Below the pieces are notes generated by a model that saw only the letters and a list, made by a program, of their open reading frames with translations, had not been told where the DNA came from and did no database searches. Positions 1 to 13,374 of a stretch of DNA of 64,000 nt are shown here, in pieces; within the stretch, counting starts at the first letter, position 1; each line of letters opens with the position of its first letter. The position numbers and the translations under genes are program-made. Origin of the DNA: Sanderia malayensis (Eukaryota; Cnidaria; Scyphozoa; Semaeostomeae; Pelagiidae); the NCBI GenBank assembly GCA_013076295.1, contig RQOL01000466.1, forward strand, positions 868,001-932,000. The letters are read 5' to 3'.

Positions 1-2100
1 CGTTCCCAAAAATAAAGCCGCAGTAACATTAAGGCCATTCATTTGTGGAAACATATTCTTCATTTGTAGAAACATATTCGCATGAAAATATATGCAGACT
101 TGAACTCCCAGGTCAGAGAAAGTAAACCCCAGTCCACCTCAATTGAATGCTTTGAATAGAGAAATATGCTTTTCGTCTGAAAGACAAAGACGCGATAAAA
201 TAAACTATAAATACACTGACTATAAAGATAGAATAGTTCTCATGTCTGTGGGACACGTTCGGAATCAATTGAATATTTGCCATTACAATTAATTGAAGCG
301 AAGGAATGTCATCACAAATCAGAGATGGCAAGCAGAGTTTAAGATAAATCTTTTCACGTAACATCATCCTACGCAAGAGGAAATTGCACAAGTCTCATTC
401 ATTGATCAACGACCGAGCTCTGCTTTGGAAATGTCTTCAATCGTCACTGGGTGGATCAAACATTCAAGAATAGCCATAAGCTATACAAGATGATACAAGA
501 CAGTGGCCTGTTTTTTCTATGCAAACCATGCTTCTGACAGGCAACTGAAAAGTCTAAAAAATCAATAAAAATGCTAATTGGTCATTTAACCAGGTTAGCA
601 TTTGCTTGCGACGAAAATGCCCCCATCTAATGAAAACGAGAAAAAACTAAGGAAATGGCTTTGTTTCGTTAAATACTTCACCCGGTCTAACAGCACTTAA
701 CTCATAATTTAACATTTTTATTATCAATGACTGCTACATTAAAAATTATTTCAAGGGGATCATTGAAACATTCTCTGAGGCATAGACTTTTGATTTTGTA
801 TTTTAGGCAGAACGTGCATAACAATTTGAACGTCAACTTCGACAATGCAGTTCTCATGCAAATTATTATGTCTAAATAAATGGCCTGATTACACTCGTGT
901 CAATGATTTCCCTCCCCCAGACAAGTTAGCTTAAAATAGCATGGCTCAAGGGACAAAAGTCGCTTGAAACACAGCAAAATACAGATTGCCATGATCTTGA
1001 GTCTGGTAGCAAGTAAGAATTGTGAGAGGAAAGTTGAATTATTAGCCAGAATTAATAAAAGAGCGACAAAGAGACGCAAACCGAAGAAGCTGTTATCGAA
1101 TGAAGACGTCTCTCCATTCATTATTTACGATGTTTTCAGCGGCGTATACCATTGTACTGTGTGTACTGATATGAACCCGGTCGTAAGTGGTAGCAAAGAA
1201 GCATACATAGCATACTGCCATTGCACACGTCAAGCCGTTTCTTATCTCTGCTTATCTGAACTTCGGACTGTTTGATTTCTAATCTAATGCGTTTTTTCTT
1301 GTGTTGTTTTGTGTTTACAGCTTGGCGCCGACCGCCTCGTTCTGGCGCGGCCGAGCTAATTCGGTCAGTTCTTTCAACCGGTTCCCGTAGAACCAACGCA
1401 CCATGTCATGCGCTCCTTTGTAGGCAACGCACTGAAGTCGGACAAAGACCTGGGCACCGATCTTTAGAAATGCTAGATTAAGTCGGCGTTAAAAGGCCAC
1501 CGCATACAGCTGATCAAGTCCATTTTCTTCTGTAATCGTAGCCGTCAACGGAGCATCTAAACCTAAAAGAGCCCGGCATCAAGGGAGGAGCTTGCAATAG
1601 AGCACAACAGATAAAGATAAGCTATCTGCAATACCACACAGTGTGTTTGTATCGTGCAAGAGCAGTCCACAATACGAGTGTATAATTTTACAGCATAAAT
1701 TTTTACGAGTTTAGTTACGGTGTATTATAACACGGTTACAAATGAGAAATTTCCAGCTAGATTGGTAATATCATTATTACGTGGGTAATAGCGATTTGTG
1801 TGTGTCTAGATATAAGTTTTCGTTTGAAAACTCGCGGAAATACATGGCCAGTGTACTCGCATAGTAACTGGTCCTGAAGGACTCATGCACGCTCATTGTG
1901 AATAATTTCCTGTGAAAACAGATCAATAGAAATAGAAACCGCTTCATTGTGGAGAGAGCTTGTTTTACAGTGTTGTTCTTTTCTCGAATATGTGTTATCA
2001 GCACAAAGACATAATTAATGTGACATGAATTGGCAAAGAGACGAGGCCGCCAGCCAATCAGCGATAATCAACCTTATTGTTCATGCGCAGCACACCAGAA
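1..2100. other. No gene recognised at left edge
   Basis: AT-rich sequence with scattered short open frames that show no recognisable protein and no consistent exon chain. One patch, about 1320-1480, is clearly richer in G and C than its surroundings and follows a splice-acceptor-like sequence ending at 1320; it could be a terminal exon of a gene lying to the left, but the frame is ambiguous, so it is not annotated as a gene. Confidence 0.5.
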
Positions 2101-2132
2101 GATAAACCCAACCGTTCTTATTGTGCTCTGGC

Positions 2133-2141
2133 TATATAATA
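2133..2141 (+). promoter_or_regulatory. TATA box candidate for the secreted-protein gene
   Basis: TATATAATA lies about 420 bases upstream of the signal-peptide ATG at 2557. With a TATA box here, transcription would start near 2165 and leave a 5' leader of roughly 390 bases. Assignment rests only on the motif and its position. Confidence 0.35.
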
Positions 2142-2556
2142 ACCATTCACTTTTGAACGCTCACGGTGAGCCTTACATCGCTACGCTTCCTTCTTCAATG
2201 AAAAGCCAGCCGAACTTCACAAGGCGAAATCTGCTTTAAGTATATTCCTCTTAACAATTATAGCAGCAGCATTATCACTGTTATTGTCAACGCCGGTTGC
2301 ATCATCGCCATTATTACTATTATCATTATTATCATTATCATCGTAACATAGAGGAACACCGCAACAACAAATGTCTATATAAAGCAGAAGTCAGAACAAA
2401 TCGTCCACAGTCTTGCACAACAACAAACATACGCAGATCAGCACAGGCAAAGCGAAGTTACATACTACAATTACTACCACTACTATTACAAAAATAGCAG
2501 GTGATTGTGCGGTGATATCATCTACACAAAAACGTGCTTGGATAGTAGCAACTAAG

Positions 2557-5500
2557 ATGGTCATGGCAGGCAGTGTGATATTGCTTTTCACATCGTTTCT
2601 CTGCGTCCTTCTACTGCAATTCAGCACTGTCGTATCTGGAAAAACGATAGCATCCAGTGGCAGAGGTCTGAAGCAGACATCGTCAACCGGTAACTCAACA
2701 CCGAGGTCGAAGACTGAGGAAGTTGTTGATGATGTGTGGAAGATGCGAGCCAGTAAGGCATGGGAGATGTTGCAAACCTCGCCGTGTAGCCGGCTACAGT
2801 ACGGAGAGAACTGCACGGAACTGAAGAGAAGGGCACGAAATCAAATCAACGTCTACACGACTGATAAACAGAACAACAACGATGATGACGCAAAAACAAT
2901 CAGGAAGCTTGTTACCGTACTCGTTGAAAGGGTGAAAGGGAAATTCATTGATAGTGACGCGGTGTTAGTTATGGATCCGTATCCTGACGCCCACTTTGGT
3001 CATACGATCATTATTTTCTTACTCCACTTCGATACGACCGAAACGGCCTGCAAAGGCAAATTCTACAAGACAGGTAAGTGTTAACTCCACCTCTGCGTAC
3101 ATAAGTATATCTACATATGCACATTCTTGTGTATATGCTCTGTATTTCGTACATAAACCTGCCCACCTAATGCATGCAATAATGGAGATTTTCATGTCTT
3201 AACGGAGAGAGCACGGCTTCCTGTATTAATCTATTTAATAACATTACTATTCATTTGTGCGTTTTATATAGTCGGTTGTCGGTTGTTTTATTCTATTTTG
3301 GAGGCCTGCTTGCGAAACGTTTTCACAACTCAAACAATTCATAAGAGAAACAATGAAATCGTAATCACTCTTCTCGTTCCGCTCCGACCCGTTTATTATT
3401 CCATTGACTGGCTTATTATAACGTATAATGAATACCAAAAAGTTAAAATACAAACACACGGAGAGAATTGTTGTGCTCACGTCATTCAAAATGACGAATA
3501 AATTTCATAGCAAGTCCTCGCCCTCCCCCCACCCATCTCCACAGTCATGTAATGCATAATGTAACGTGTAACGCAATATCGTCGAATCGTCTTTCTATCT
3601 ATCCACAAAATCTGTTTAGAAGCTCGCGCAAAATCCTATCAATATCATTTCTAATTAAAACTCTTTGAAATAAGTTACCGATCATTCCGCAACGTGGAGT
3701 CAGAAAGTATATTAGAACATTTTCGCTTCACAGGGAATTTTAGCGCGAAACTCTCAAATTATAACCATGTAGCATTGTGTATGTTGGCAGATAAATCGTT
3801 TTGGTTGATTATCGGACAACTTGCAGCCATTGATTTTTCTTCAAACACGATTTTCCAGCCTCCGACTATAGTGTTTGCTAATATTTGCCAGAGAATTCCC
3901 TATTTACCTCTAAAGCATATATGTGAATTTGTGACTTGAACAAGAGTTAATGCTATTCGGATTAGCATATATTCATATTCGAAGCCACGATAGTCTCAGA
4001 GAGAAAGCCATCCACAAACCTTACGGTCGAGCATGATTACTCAACCCGAGGGATTTTGACAGCTGATATTAGAAACAGTTTCGTTCGTTACTATCTGCTC
4101 TAATGGTGACGTTTAAGTCATTTTATTGTAGCAATGTCGAGTGGCATTATTGTCACTTTAATTGTCCACGCAGGTAATTGTAATCCCACTCGAACCCAAA
4201 TGACTAATTAGTAAAGATTAAAAATAGCTGCAACGAAAATAGTCGAGAAGGTAATTAAAGCTGATGGAATGATTTGATTCTCCATGTGGTTTCAGGTGCT
4301 GGTAAAGCTGAATGCATCAGTATTGCACAAACAAAAACGTGCAGGAATCGAATAGGCCACGGAAGAAAGGGACGTCGAAAATGTGAAATCAATTTCATCC
4401 CTCTGGTGCACGCTGATGGAGACATAAACAAAACACAACTACTGCGATGTCGCTCTGGCTACCAGGGCTTCGCAACCTGTCCGGAATTATCGGGAAGATC
4501 GCTGACGAGAGGACACGACAAATGCACAAACTCGGGCCGATGCAGTAGCCAAAGCAGACGGAAATTCAGAAATCCATTGATGAGATTCCTGTCCGTGTGT
4601 GAAAGATGCGACTACGCAGTTCTCGTGTCCGGCGGTTGGAACGTGCTCATGAACCAGAAGCGCCACCTCGCTAATCTCAAAGACATGCGTAGCTATTTGA
4701 AAAGCAAAGGCTTCCTGGAACATAATATGAAAGTCTTCTACGCCAATAACCGCTCCATTGATCGTAAGTATAGTGTTTACTTTGCTTTCATTTCTCAAGT
4801 CCCTATATGGTTGCAATTCAAGTTGTCCCTGAGCCATGCAGTAAGAACTATAGTCTTATTGCAGCACATCCTTGTTAAGGTATTAATGTGACGCCACATT
4901 GCACTGATATGATTCCAATATGACACCGCTTAATACGAGAATTTCGGCAAAAATGCTGACCAATAAAGATAGTCAACTTTTCTTGATAGAGATCCAAATA
5001 ACCTAATACTTGAGACTACGTTAAAAATCCGAGTAAGCCCGCTCCTTTCTTTAAGGACTCCTAATTTCAGTAAAAAAAAGTACTGAAAACACAACTCTTG
5101 AATACACCGTTGAAAAATTAAGACTGAAATATAATATACCATCAACAACCTTGGGCTCAATTAAATTGTAACTGTGTCTTCAAAGCTCGAGGTTGGGGAG
5201 AAGGTTTCGGGGTGCTTCAATTTTGACAAAATTATTTCTGATTTGAAACGTGCACTTCAAGAATTGTTTTTTGGGATGATAACTTTTAAAGCTCGGTTTT
5301 AAATTCAAGTATTACAGCATGCTGGTTTTTGTTGAATGTTATCTTCGTGATAAACTCGGCTAGACGTTTTGAGATGCATGTTTTGAGAGGAGTGTGGTCT
5401 GGAAAATTGAATTCAGATTCAAATCAATGAGATTGTCTTGAGAAGACACGCCCATGAGATGGAAAAACCGTCAAGTTTAGATTGGAAAATGCTTTAATAA

Positions 5501-8500
5501 GAATCACGGTGATCTGAAACGGGAGATTTAGCTTGTAATAAGAGGAACAGGGAAATATTGACTTGTTGTGAAAGCGAAGAAATTACAAGGCAATTGTCAC
5601 GTTGTGCTACGTGGAGATTAGAAAAGTGTAAGGTCCAGCGCTCATTTATATATAGCTTGCATTGTAGAGGCAAACCGTTAGGTTAAATCGTTCAACTTGA
5701 AATCAACACAGAAGATCTAATCGTACTATTCAAGAAATTTAATTCACACAAAGACACGCTCGGAAGGGGATTTGTCTTACGATGACTGTATACCGGAATG
5801 CTTGCTTCGCTTCCTTTAAAAGCAGATCTAACTCACAACAATACGCACATTCAGTTGTACTTAGAGCACATTCAGAATCAGATTCAGGCGAGGCATTCAA
5901 GGCAAAGGAGATCAACCTACTTAAATTGTCGTTAGAGGGAGCCGATTTAACGATGATAAGTTTACTTTGTAGCAGCCTCATCCTGCCTAATTAGATCCCC
6001 GTGCAGCTTATGATTATACACGTTGCACATAATCGTCTGTAGCAGTTTCTACACGAGTAATTTCCTTTCTGCATGCAAGCTCTTTCCTTCGCGTCGAGGG
6101 GTGCAGTCTTTGTCGTAGAGAAAATCCGCTTCGTACTTGTTTACGAATGAAACCCATCTGATTTGTTCAGTTATGCGTGCTTTATGTCGAACAGCAGCGC
6201 ACCAATTGTCGGACATGATATCTGTGTGCACCTCCTATCGCGAACTCGTTAGGGACATTCGCCCTCTTAAAATACCGTTGGTGATTTCCCACTTGTCTCG
6301 CGTGGGTTTCATAAGCAAGCGGTGTTGCTAGAACATCTCCGCCACACAAATGCACTCTGTTGGACTGTTGTATTGAGCAGGCTCAATCCGACTGTCGTTG
6401 TGCGTAATGCGCAGAGCTGTTCAACATGCACGGCTCTGTGAAAAGAAATTACTCAGTGGCCACACAATGTTAGTCAGGGATCAAACGACCCGCTTTCGGG
6501 CCCATCAAAACCGTCATTCTTGTCAAAATACACCAGGACACGTTATGTGCCCATGGACTGGTAGAAAATATCAGGAAACATTCTACGTGCAGTTGGGGTC
6601 CGCGGTTTCGAACTCTCCTCGAGAAGAATTTAAGATGGTTAGAGATGGCGAATGTTCGAAATAACGAATGTCCCAGCTATGCTGTACCAAAACGAGGGGA
6701 AATGTCAACTGTATACGTATATACACGTATACTGTATACATATATATATATATATGTATGTTTCATTTCTATATATGTTTCATCTGAAGAGTAATTTTAT
6801 CACGAAACAGGTTCGTAGGGTGTGGTGAAAATATGTAGTTTTCATGCCCACTGTTATAAGCTGAGCATGGATGCATATATACAATAAGTAAATAACTTGC
6901 TTATATGCTTTTCCAACATCGATTGCACACTGACAAAACTATTTCAATTCAATATAAAAGTTGCCCCCCTTGCAGCAACGAGATTTCCTCGCAGTGCGCA
7001 TCAACACAACTGCATAAATTACGATGATGACGTAAACCGACGGGGGAATAAGAAATGACTATGCGTACGCATGAAGTTAATAGAAGGTTTGATCTGTCCA
7101 TTTCACGTGCTCATCGCAAAGAAACTACGTTTAACTGTTTGTTTTAATAACAACTTGTCCTATATTCACGTTTTAAAAGCGACCGACAGTAAAGGCTAAG
7201 CAAGCTTTTTGAAGTATAACAGTAAACAAGACATACCTTCTGGCCAGATAAAATTGATTAGTAAACATCGAGATCCCTTGAGAGTCTATGAAAATATCTT
7301 GCATATTATTTTGAATCCTAGAGCATTTGAGGAGAGATCTCTGATCCCTGTTCTTGTTCAATTAAATATACGCTTGAAAAGGATTCGAGTGAAATTTCAC
7401 CGCTAATCAAGTTCTGATATGAAAGGATTAAGATTCCATTTACGTATGTTTCGCGAAAAGAAATAAAGGCGATAGGAATAATGTAAAAGCTAGTAAGCAG
7501 GCTTTTTATCATCCCGCTCACCTATTCTAGGCGTACATGCTTGGTTTGTAGAGATTCCGAATTCTATGCGGCCATTCGCCTTCAAATGCAATGATGTCAA
7601 AGATGTAAACATTCTGACAATTCAATCTCACACGAAAGACAACTTATCCACTTCTTCAAAACATCGTTGAAATGTCATTAAACTCATCACAACCATGCTT
7701 TTGACTTCGAACCTGTGAGTGGAACGCAGTGCTTTCAGGACTGCTTTGCTTCCAGTCATCATCGGTACACACAGCTCGTTTCGTAATAGAATCTGAACAA
7801 AGACACTCCTATATTATATATAAAGAATTTTAAACAAGCTCTTGCACATGTGAAACATAGCGGCAAGGACAGGTCTCGCAAATCCTGTTCACATGCACAG
7901 AAATAGTCGAAAAGCATTGTCCTGGAATAGCTCACGCGTTCCATGGTTTCAGCTGAATAGAATATTACGAACGTAAACTCATGGATTGTTTTGGGGCAAA
8001 ACTAATAAAGAAATAGCTTCTCTTTATATATATGTAATCATATGTCACACACAATCCATCAGTGTATCAAGTTTAAACCAGAACAGGATACTGGCAAAAT
8101 GGAATTGATCTAAGATTTTCAGGCCATCGCTTCCTCTCTTTTATACGCGTGAAAAGAATTCGGTAGAAAACTAATTACCCTCCCGCCCTTTCGAATTGTT
8201 TACAGAGATATCCGTAACCTGCTTAACAAGGAACAACGACCAAGTGCGTCAACAAGGCCAGCAGTGGTGGTGTGGTTGGTAACAATTCACAAAGCCGTCC
8301 GTTTGATGTCATTATAAACGTGAGACATCTCGAGGTTCTTTGCCATCAAATACTGCATTCAAAGGCCTCAAAGAAACGTAAAAGAGATTGCGAAGTGCTT
8401 TGGGGACATGCTTGCTTAGTCAGCGTATGACTACACGTCGCAGGCATCTGCTATTTACATAGTTGGCAACAGGACCAATTGAGTCGCAGTTTGTCCATTC

Positions 8501-11500
8501 AAGCTGTTAAAATTTGAAAGGAAACTTTCAACCCTAAGAACAGTGCTCTTTACCAAAATGATAGCACTCAGTCATGCTCCCCTGTCCGCAAACACAATGA
8601 CACAACTCAAGCTCAGTTAAAAAAAGCAGTAGTAATTTCTATGTAAATTCTTTTTCTTTTACGAGAGCTGTCCCTTGCATTGAGTATTGTATTATCAGCA
8701 GGTCCTGACTCTTAAATGAAATTGAGACACCGTGTCATTTTTCTGCCAAAAGGAGACACCAAGAAGGGTCACATTGTATCTAAACAGCTGCCCCTTCTGA
8801 AGTGTATTCAACACGATAATCAATAGCTAACAGATGAAAAAGCCGAACCTTTGATCACGCAGAAGGAGCTAAACAGAAGATCAACTCAAAGGAGAATCTC
8901 CTTTGTGCATCGGTTTGTGAAAATGAGATTTAAGGAACTTGTTGCCATCTCTATGGGCTCTAACAATATTAAATTTTACGAATTGGGATCTGTTTAATTA
9001 GTAGTAGTCAGATGTGTGTACCGCATCAAAGCGGAATGCATGTCAGCTCAGTTCGTTCTTAAAAAACATCGTGTGCACGTTATTATTTCCAATCACGTTC
9101 GCTGAGATCTGAAAAACCACACGCAAGGAGGCGCGTCTATTCAACTCCTGCCTAATCACGTCAAAAGGTATCCGAAGGGTTGATCGGCCATCGGCCAATA
9201 GCTCCTCGTCATCCACTCGACTCATCATAACACAGCACAATCGAGTTGCAGATTCAGAACGATGATTCACTATCAATGCGATTCTTATCGATTGGCTTTA
9301 GCATTACACATAGTGCGAATGAGCCAGGCCTGTGAGCTGAGAGCTTAGAAAGCTAGGTACACTTCATCAAAATTGTCGGAGCATAGCTCAAACATGCGCC
9401 AGAAATCGTGAAACGAGCCAAAAAATAATGTTTGTTATAACCCGTTTTGGCAAATATTTCTCAGGAAAAATCATCTGTCAGATTCAAATTCCGTGAAATC
9501 AACTTTAAAGTAAGGTCTTGAACCTCAAAAAAAGTAATACAAAGCCCTGACTGAGCACAGGCAGTAAAAGACATGAATTTGAGATGTTCGAAGCCAAACG
9601 CCCATCATCTCAACCCAAAGGTCGCTAATCCAGCTTGACTCAAATCCCAGGATTTGTCTCCTAACGTTTGGACACACAAAAAATCCACCCCAATACTTAG
9701 TGTCGTATAGACATTTCTCAATACACGCTTTGTATTTCATGAGGAACTTACCTCGAGCTCTGGTACTAAGAGCTCCTTAAATTTTCCATTGTTTTCAATT
9801 GTTAAAGGAAACAATGGAACAAAAGAACCTATTGTAGTTTACCAGAAATCCTAGTTTTAGGTTCCTTATGTAAAAAAACGTGTACAGTTGCACATGATCA
9901 ATTAAGCTTAATTTTATCATCCAATTTAGAAACTATTCTCCCTTTAACAATCATAAAAAAAGCACTTCCACTGTTTTCTTTTAACTAATTATTCTTTGTA
10001 ACTACCTATCAATTTAGCGTAGTCCAGCTTCCAGGATTGTATTACTCCATTTAGCACGCGTTTCGCATTTGCATTCGGTGTCATGTAAAATTATCAAGCA
10101 CTTATCAGGCTATTATCATAGCTTAACCTCCGTATTCAATTTATACAGTATTCAATTTGTGAATGCCTTTTCATCATAGAAAAGGCATTTTCTATTTACT
10201 GTTTCCTTTTAATAACTAATTTTTCTCTTAACAGTCAATTGTCGGTGAGGTGAAATTACTTGCACACTTATGTGATCCATTTTCAAAGCACTTTGTTACA
10301 ACTAATTGCTATTTGATTTCTCGTCTTACAAAATCTAAAGGCAATTAAACATATCTTCGTGACTGCATGAAAGAAAGAGTGAAAAGTGAAACCAAAAATG
10401 GACCATAAATATTTTCCAAGTTCCGTAAATACCAATTGGCACTTGTAAGCGTTCCAAAAAGGGTTTTAACAATCAGTAAATAACCTAACGGATGGTTACA
10501 TGACAAATAAAATATGTAGAGCATTCAAGAGAGATTATGCCTCTTTTTCAGTTGACAAGAACAAAAGAACTAAAGACACAGTGCCTGCAACCGAGGCTGG
10601 TGGCATTCTCAGTTACATAAGTGACATTTGCAAGATATCAAGCAGTTGCATCGACACATTTGTCATCTACTTGAATGGACCCACGATGATGAATGGCAAT
10701 ATGCTACTGTGGGACAGAAACCAAGACGGCATAGCAGATGGGACAGAGATTTTGAAAGTGAGGCAACTACTCGAGACGCTCAGGCACTGCAATGCATCAT
10801 GGATAACAATAATAGCAGACCAGAATTATGCGGGCCATCTGCTGGACAGAATCAGAAATTTACGAGCGAGGAATGGAAACGCCTTCACGAAAATCTCAGT
10901 GTACGCATCATCAACAAAACGAAGCTACACATGGAATCGAGATTTCACAACGCGCTGGATTCAACGTGACAATATCTGGTTGGTAAAAAACCAAACTGGA
11001 GTTGCCAGAAAGATGCGAGAAGTATACAAGGTATGAAATGCAGTCATGATTATATTTGATGTAGAAAAGGTCAATGAAACGCACCACAGTCAAAAATATT
11101 GCAGTATTTTGCGTTTGCAGACTTCCAAGATTAGCACAACCTACTTGCTCATTAAGCTGAAGTAAAATGTAAAATTCAGCTGAAGACATTAACATCCAAA
11201 GTTTAGACTCTTTTAACAATAACAAGTTCCAACAAAACACTGAAATTTCCGCAACTCCCATGACTTTTAAAGTAGGGCTCACGGCCACAAGGCACTTGTC
11301 CCTCCGCATGCAAATAGAAACCCAAAGACATGGTGTCAAATCTCACGAGAAGGGTAGGTTTTATTAAAAACATTTTCCTTCAATTTTGCAGGAAGTGAAG
11401 AATCATCTACCGTCCAAATTTTCAACAAGAGAGCTCTCACCGGCCAACGGACGACAAAGAGCCATACATGGAGTATTTGGTGATAAACCTGGCTGCACGA

Positions 11501-11622
11501 TAACGAGACCAGGCTATCGCACAAATTACAGAAGACCAACGTTTTTCGAGCTGGCACGCAAGTGGATACGAAGACCAAGAGACTCAGATTCAACCTTATC
11601 AAAGCCAACAGCATCTTCATAA
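2557..11622 (+). CDS. Unrecognised secreted protein with degenerate legumain/caspase-like domain
   Basis: Four exons join in frame: 2557-3073, 4296-4763, 10552-11030 and 11392-11622, giving 564 residues. I do not recognise a named family. Residues 1-25 form a signal peptide (hydrophobic run LLFTSFLCVLLLQF), so the product should enter the secretory route. Residues about 173-260 are basic and cysteine-rich. Residues 279-480 follow the strand and helix order of peptidase clan CD (legumain): YAVLVSGGWN, then a His-Leu-Ala-Asn helix, then MKVFYANN; DTFVIYLNGP where legumain has the catalytic His-Gly; WITIIADQNYAG where it has the catalytic Cys; then ISVYAS. Both catalytic residues appear to be absent (Asn370-Gly-Pro; Gln418), so this should be a pseudoenzyme if the fold is right. 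Residues 383-394 look like a calcium loop. Intron 2 is 5.8 kb. An in-frame ATG at 2413 could add 48 residues. AATAAA near 12077 may be the poly(A) signal. Confidence 0.7.
9724..9882. repeat. MITE, family B (degenerate copy)
   Basis: A 159-bp copy in intron 2 of the secreted-protein gene. It begins CACGCTTTGTATTTCATGAG, ends with a TAAAAAAACGTG terminus, and has TA on both sides (9722-9723, 9883-9884). Its centre, with a CAATTGTTAAAGGAAACAAT core, matches the copy at 61340-61515. TA duplication and these termini suggest a Tc1/mariner-type non-autonomous element. Confidence 0.55.
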
Positions 11623-13374
11623 CAGAGATTCATCGAAATCGAGCCTACGCCAAGTTGTGGCTATGTAAAATCAATCGAGGCGGTGGTAGCTTTGCTTGCA
11701 ACACAAATTATTTATTTCAAGAGTCGAGTTGCTCGTTAATTTCACAGGCAGTCGGCTTGAATGCCTTGGCTTGCATCTAAACTCAAATTGAGGCTGCTTC
11801 ACAAACTCAAATAAGATTGCAAGATGAAACACAAGAACACATGCTGTTTGAAGCGCATTGAAATAGCTTGAACTCGAGGTGAAACTCACAGTAGCCTTCA
11901 AACAATGCCATCAAATGTATAAAAATATTAATTATCATTGGAATTATCCAGTTTTTCATCTGGTAAGGCGACTCGAATTAAGAATATTTGGTAGCTAATG
12001 CATGGAAAACGAGTTAAACCAGGTTAAAGTCGACAACTGGCTTAATTATAATATAGTAATCATGTTGCATGGATGTAATAAAGCTACACGAGGGCTATGA
12101 ACGACTAAACTGGAGAAAATCACAAATCGCTTCGACTTACAGGAAACTTTGTTGCATTAAACCTTTTGAATAGATCCACCGCCAAACATGCAATGATCAA
12201 CTAAAAACAAAAAATGCTCAATAAATAACACTGTTATATGACTTACACCTGGGTTGCATACAGTAAACACCAGCATATAAGACCAGTGAATTAAGAACCT
12301 TACAGACTGAAATCCCTGCTCAAAACAATAGAAAGACAATAGGCTATTGTGTTTGAACAATAGGTTGGATGCAGAATTCACAGGTTCTTATACGCGGGTG
12401 TTTACTGTAACAGGCATCTGTTGTGAGCATACATCAAATTTCCTGCAACAGCTAGGAAGTATCATCTTCCATAATTCAGTTCGCTAATAATTTACGACAA
12501 ATATCCATGTAAATAGCTGTACAATAGATATTTAATAATTAGTTGGTAATTAAGGGTCGAGCTTCAGCCAACTTATTAATTACAAGTTATCTCCATAAAT
12601 ATAAGTTCATATTACCGATGTGTGTTGCTTCTCTTTGCTACATTCTTGAGGTATATTTGGCAGCAGTTTGCGCTAATGCAGTTGCAGTATGCCGGTGATA
12701 AGTAAAGGCAAACAACCATGTCATCTCAGAAGATGGACATCAAAGCACCTGAAGGAAGAACGGATAAAATATTACAATTATTATAATTTTACAAGTTAGC
12801 AGATAAGCGAGAGTACAGTCGAACAAAAGAATGCTGAATAGTGAACGTTGAATGCGAAAGACAGCATTCTTCGATGAAGAACAGCATTCTTCGACGAAGA
12901 AAAACATTCCTTCATGAAGAACTTGAAGTTGTATAATGGTCATTTAAGTCTGTTCTTTCAAAAGTAGTGTATATCGTGGTTCCGTTCATCAATAGGGTGT
13001 GATTCAGATTGCTAACACCCTACCGAACTGCAAAGAATGGCCGAGTGGCAGAATGATGGTAGAATGGCCGAGCATTTGATTAACTGAAAGTCAAAACTAA
13101 ACCAAAGAGAAAGAAGAAATTCTCTTAATGAAAAAAAGCAGCAAACTTCCAAGGACTTCCATTTGATTTCATCTAAATATAATTTCATTCTGTTTTGATA
13201 AAACGACAGTGGAAGTGGTAAAATATATTTCACAAAAAACTAAAATATCTCGACATTAACAATAATAGTTCTGTAGGTATTTTGCTCAAGAGAGTAAACA
13301 GACTTCCATCAGTTGAAGCAGTCGTTTCACAATTCTCAAATGCCATTTCATTACACCCAATTGTTAATTGTTGA
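11623..13374. other. Intergenic region between convergent genes
   Basis: The 3' flanks of the secreted-protein gene and of PDIA4. It holds one family A MITE (12261-12407) and a poly(A)-like AATAAA near 12077. A small direct repeat of an AGCATTCTTCGA-type motif occurs at about 12863-12900. No gene is seen. Confidence 0.6.
12261..12407. repeat. MITE, family A
   Basis: A 147-bp element with inverted ends CAGTAAACACCAGCATATAA and its near complement (TTATACGCGGGTGTTTACTG), flanked by TA on both sides. The interior carries the paired motifs CAAAACAATAGAAAGACAAT and TTGAACAATAGG. Three further full copies lie in XPB introns and one truncated copy lies in PHYHD1. Confidence 0.8.

Noticed and set aside
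964..1275. 103-residue open frame with a basic KRATKRRKPKK stretch
   Set aside because: No recognisable domain, no good splice or promoter context, and no joining exon found.
2557..11622. Active caspase or legumain
   Set aside because: No His-Gly or Cys appears at the expected strand ends, so catalytic activity is not claimed.
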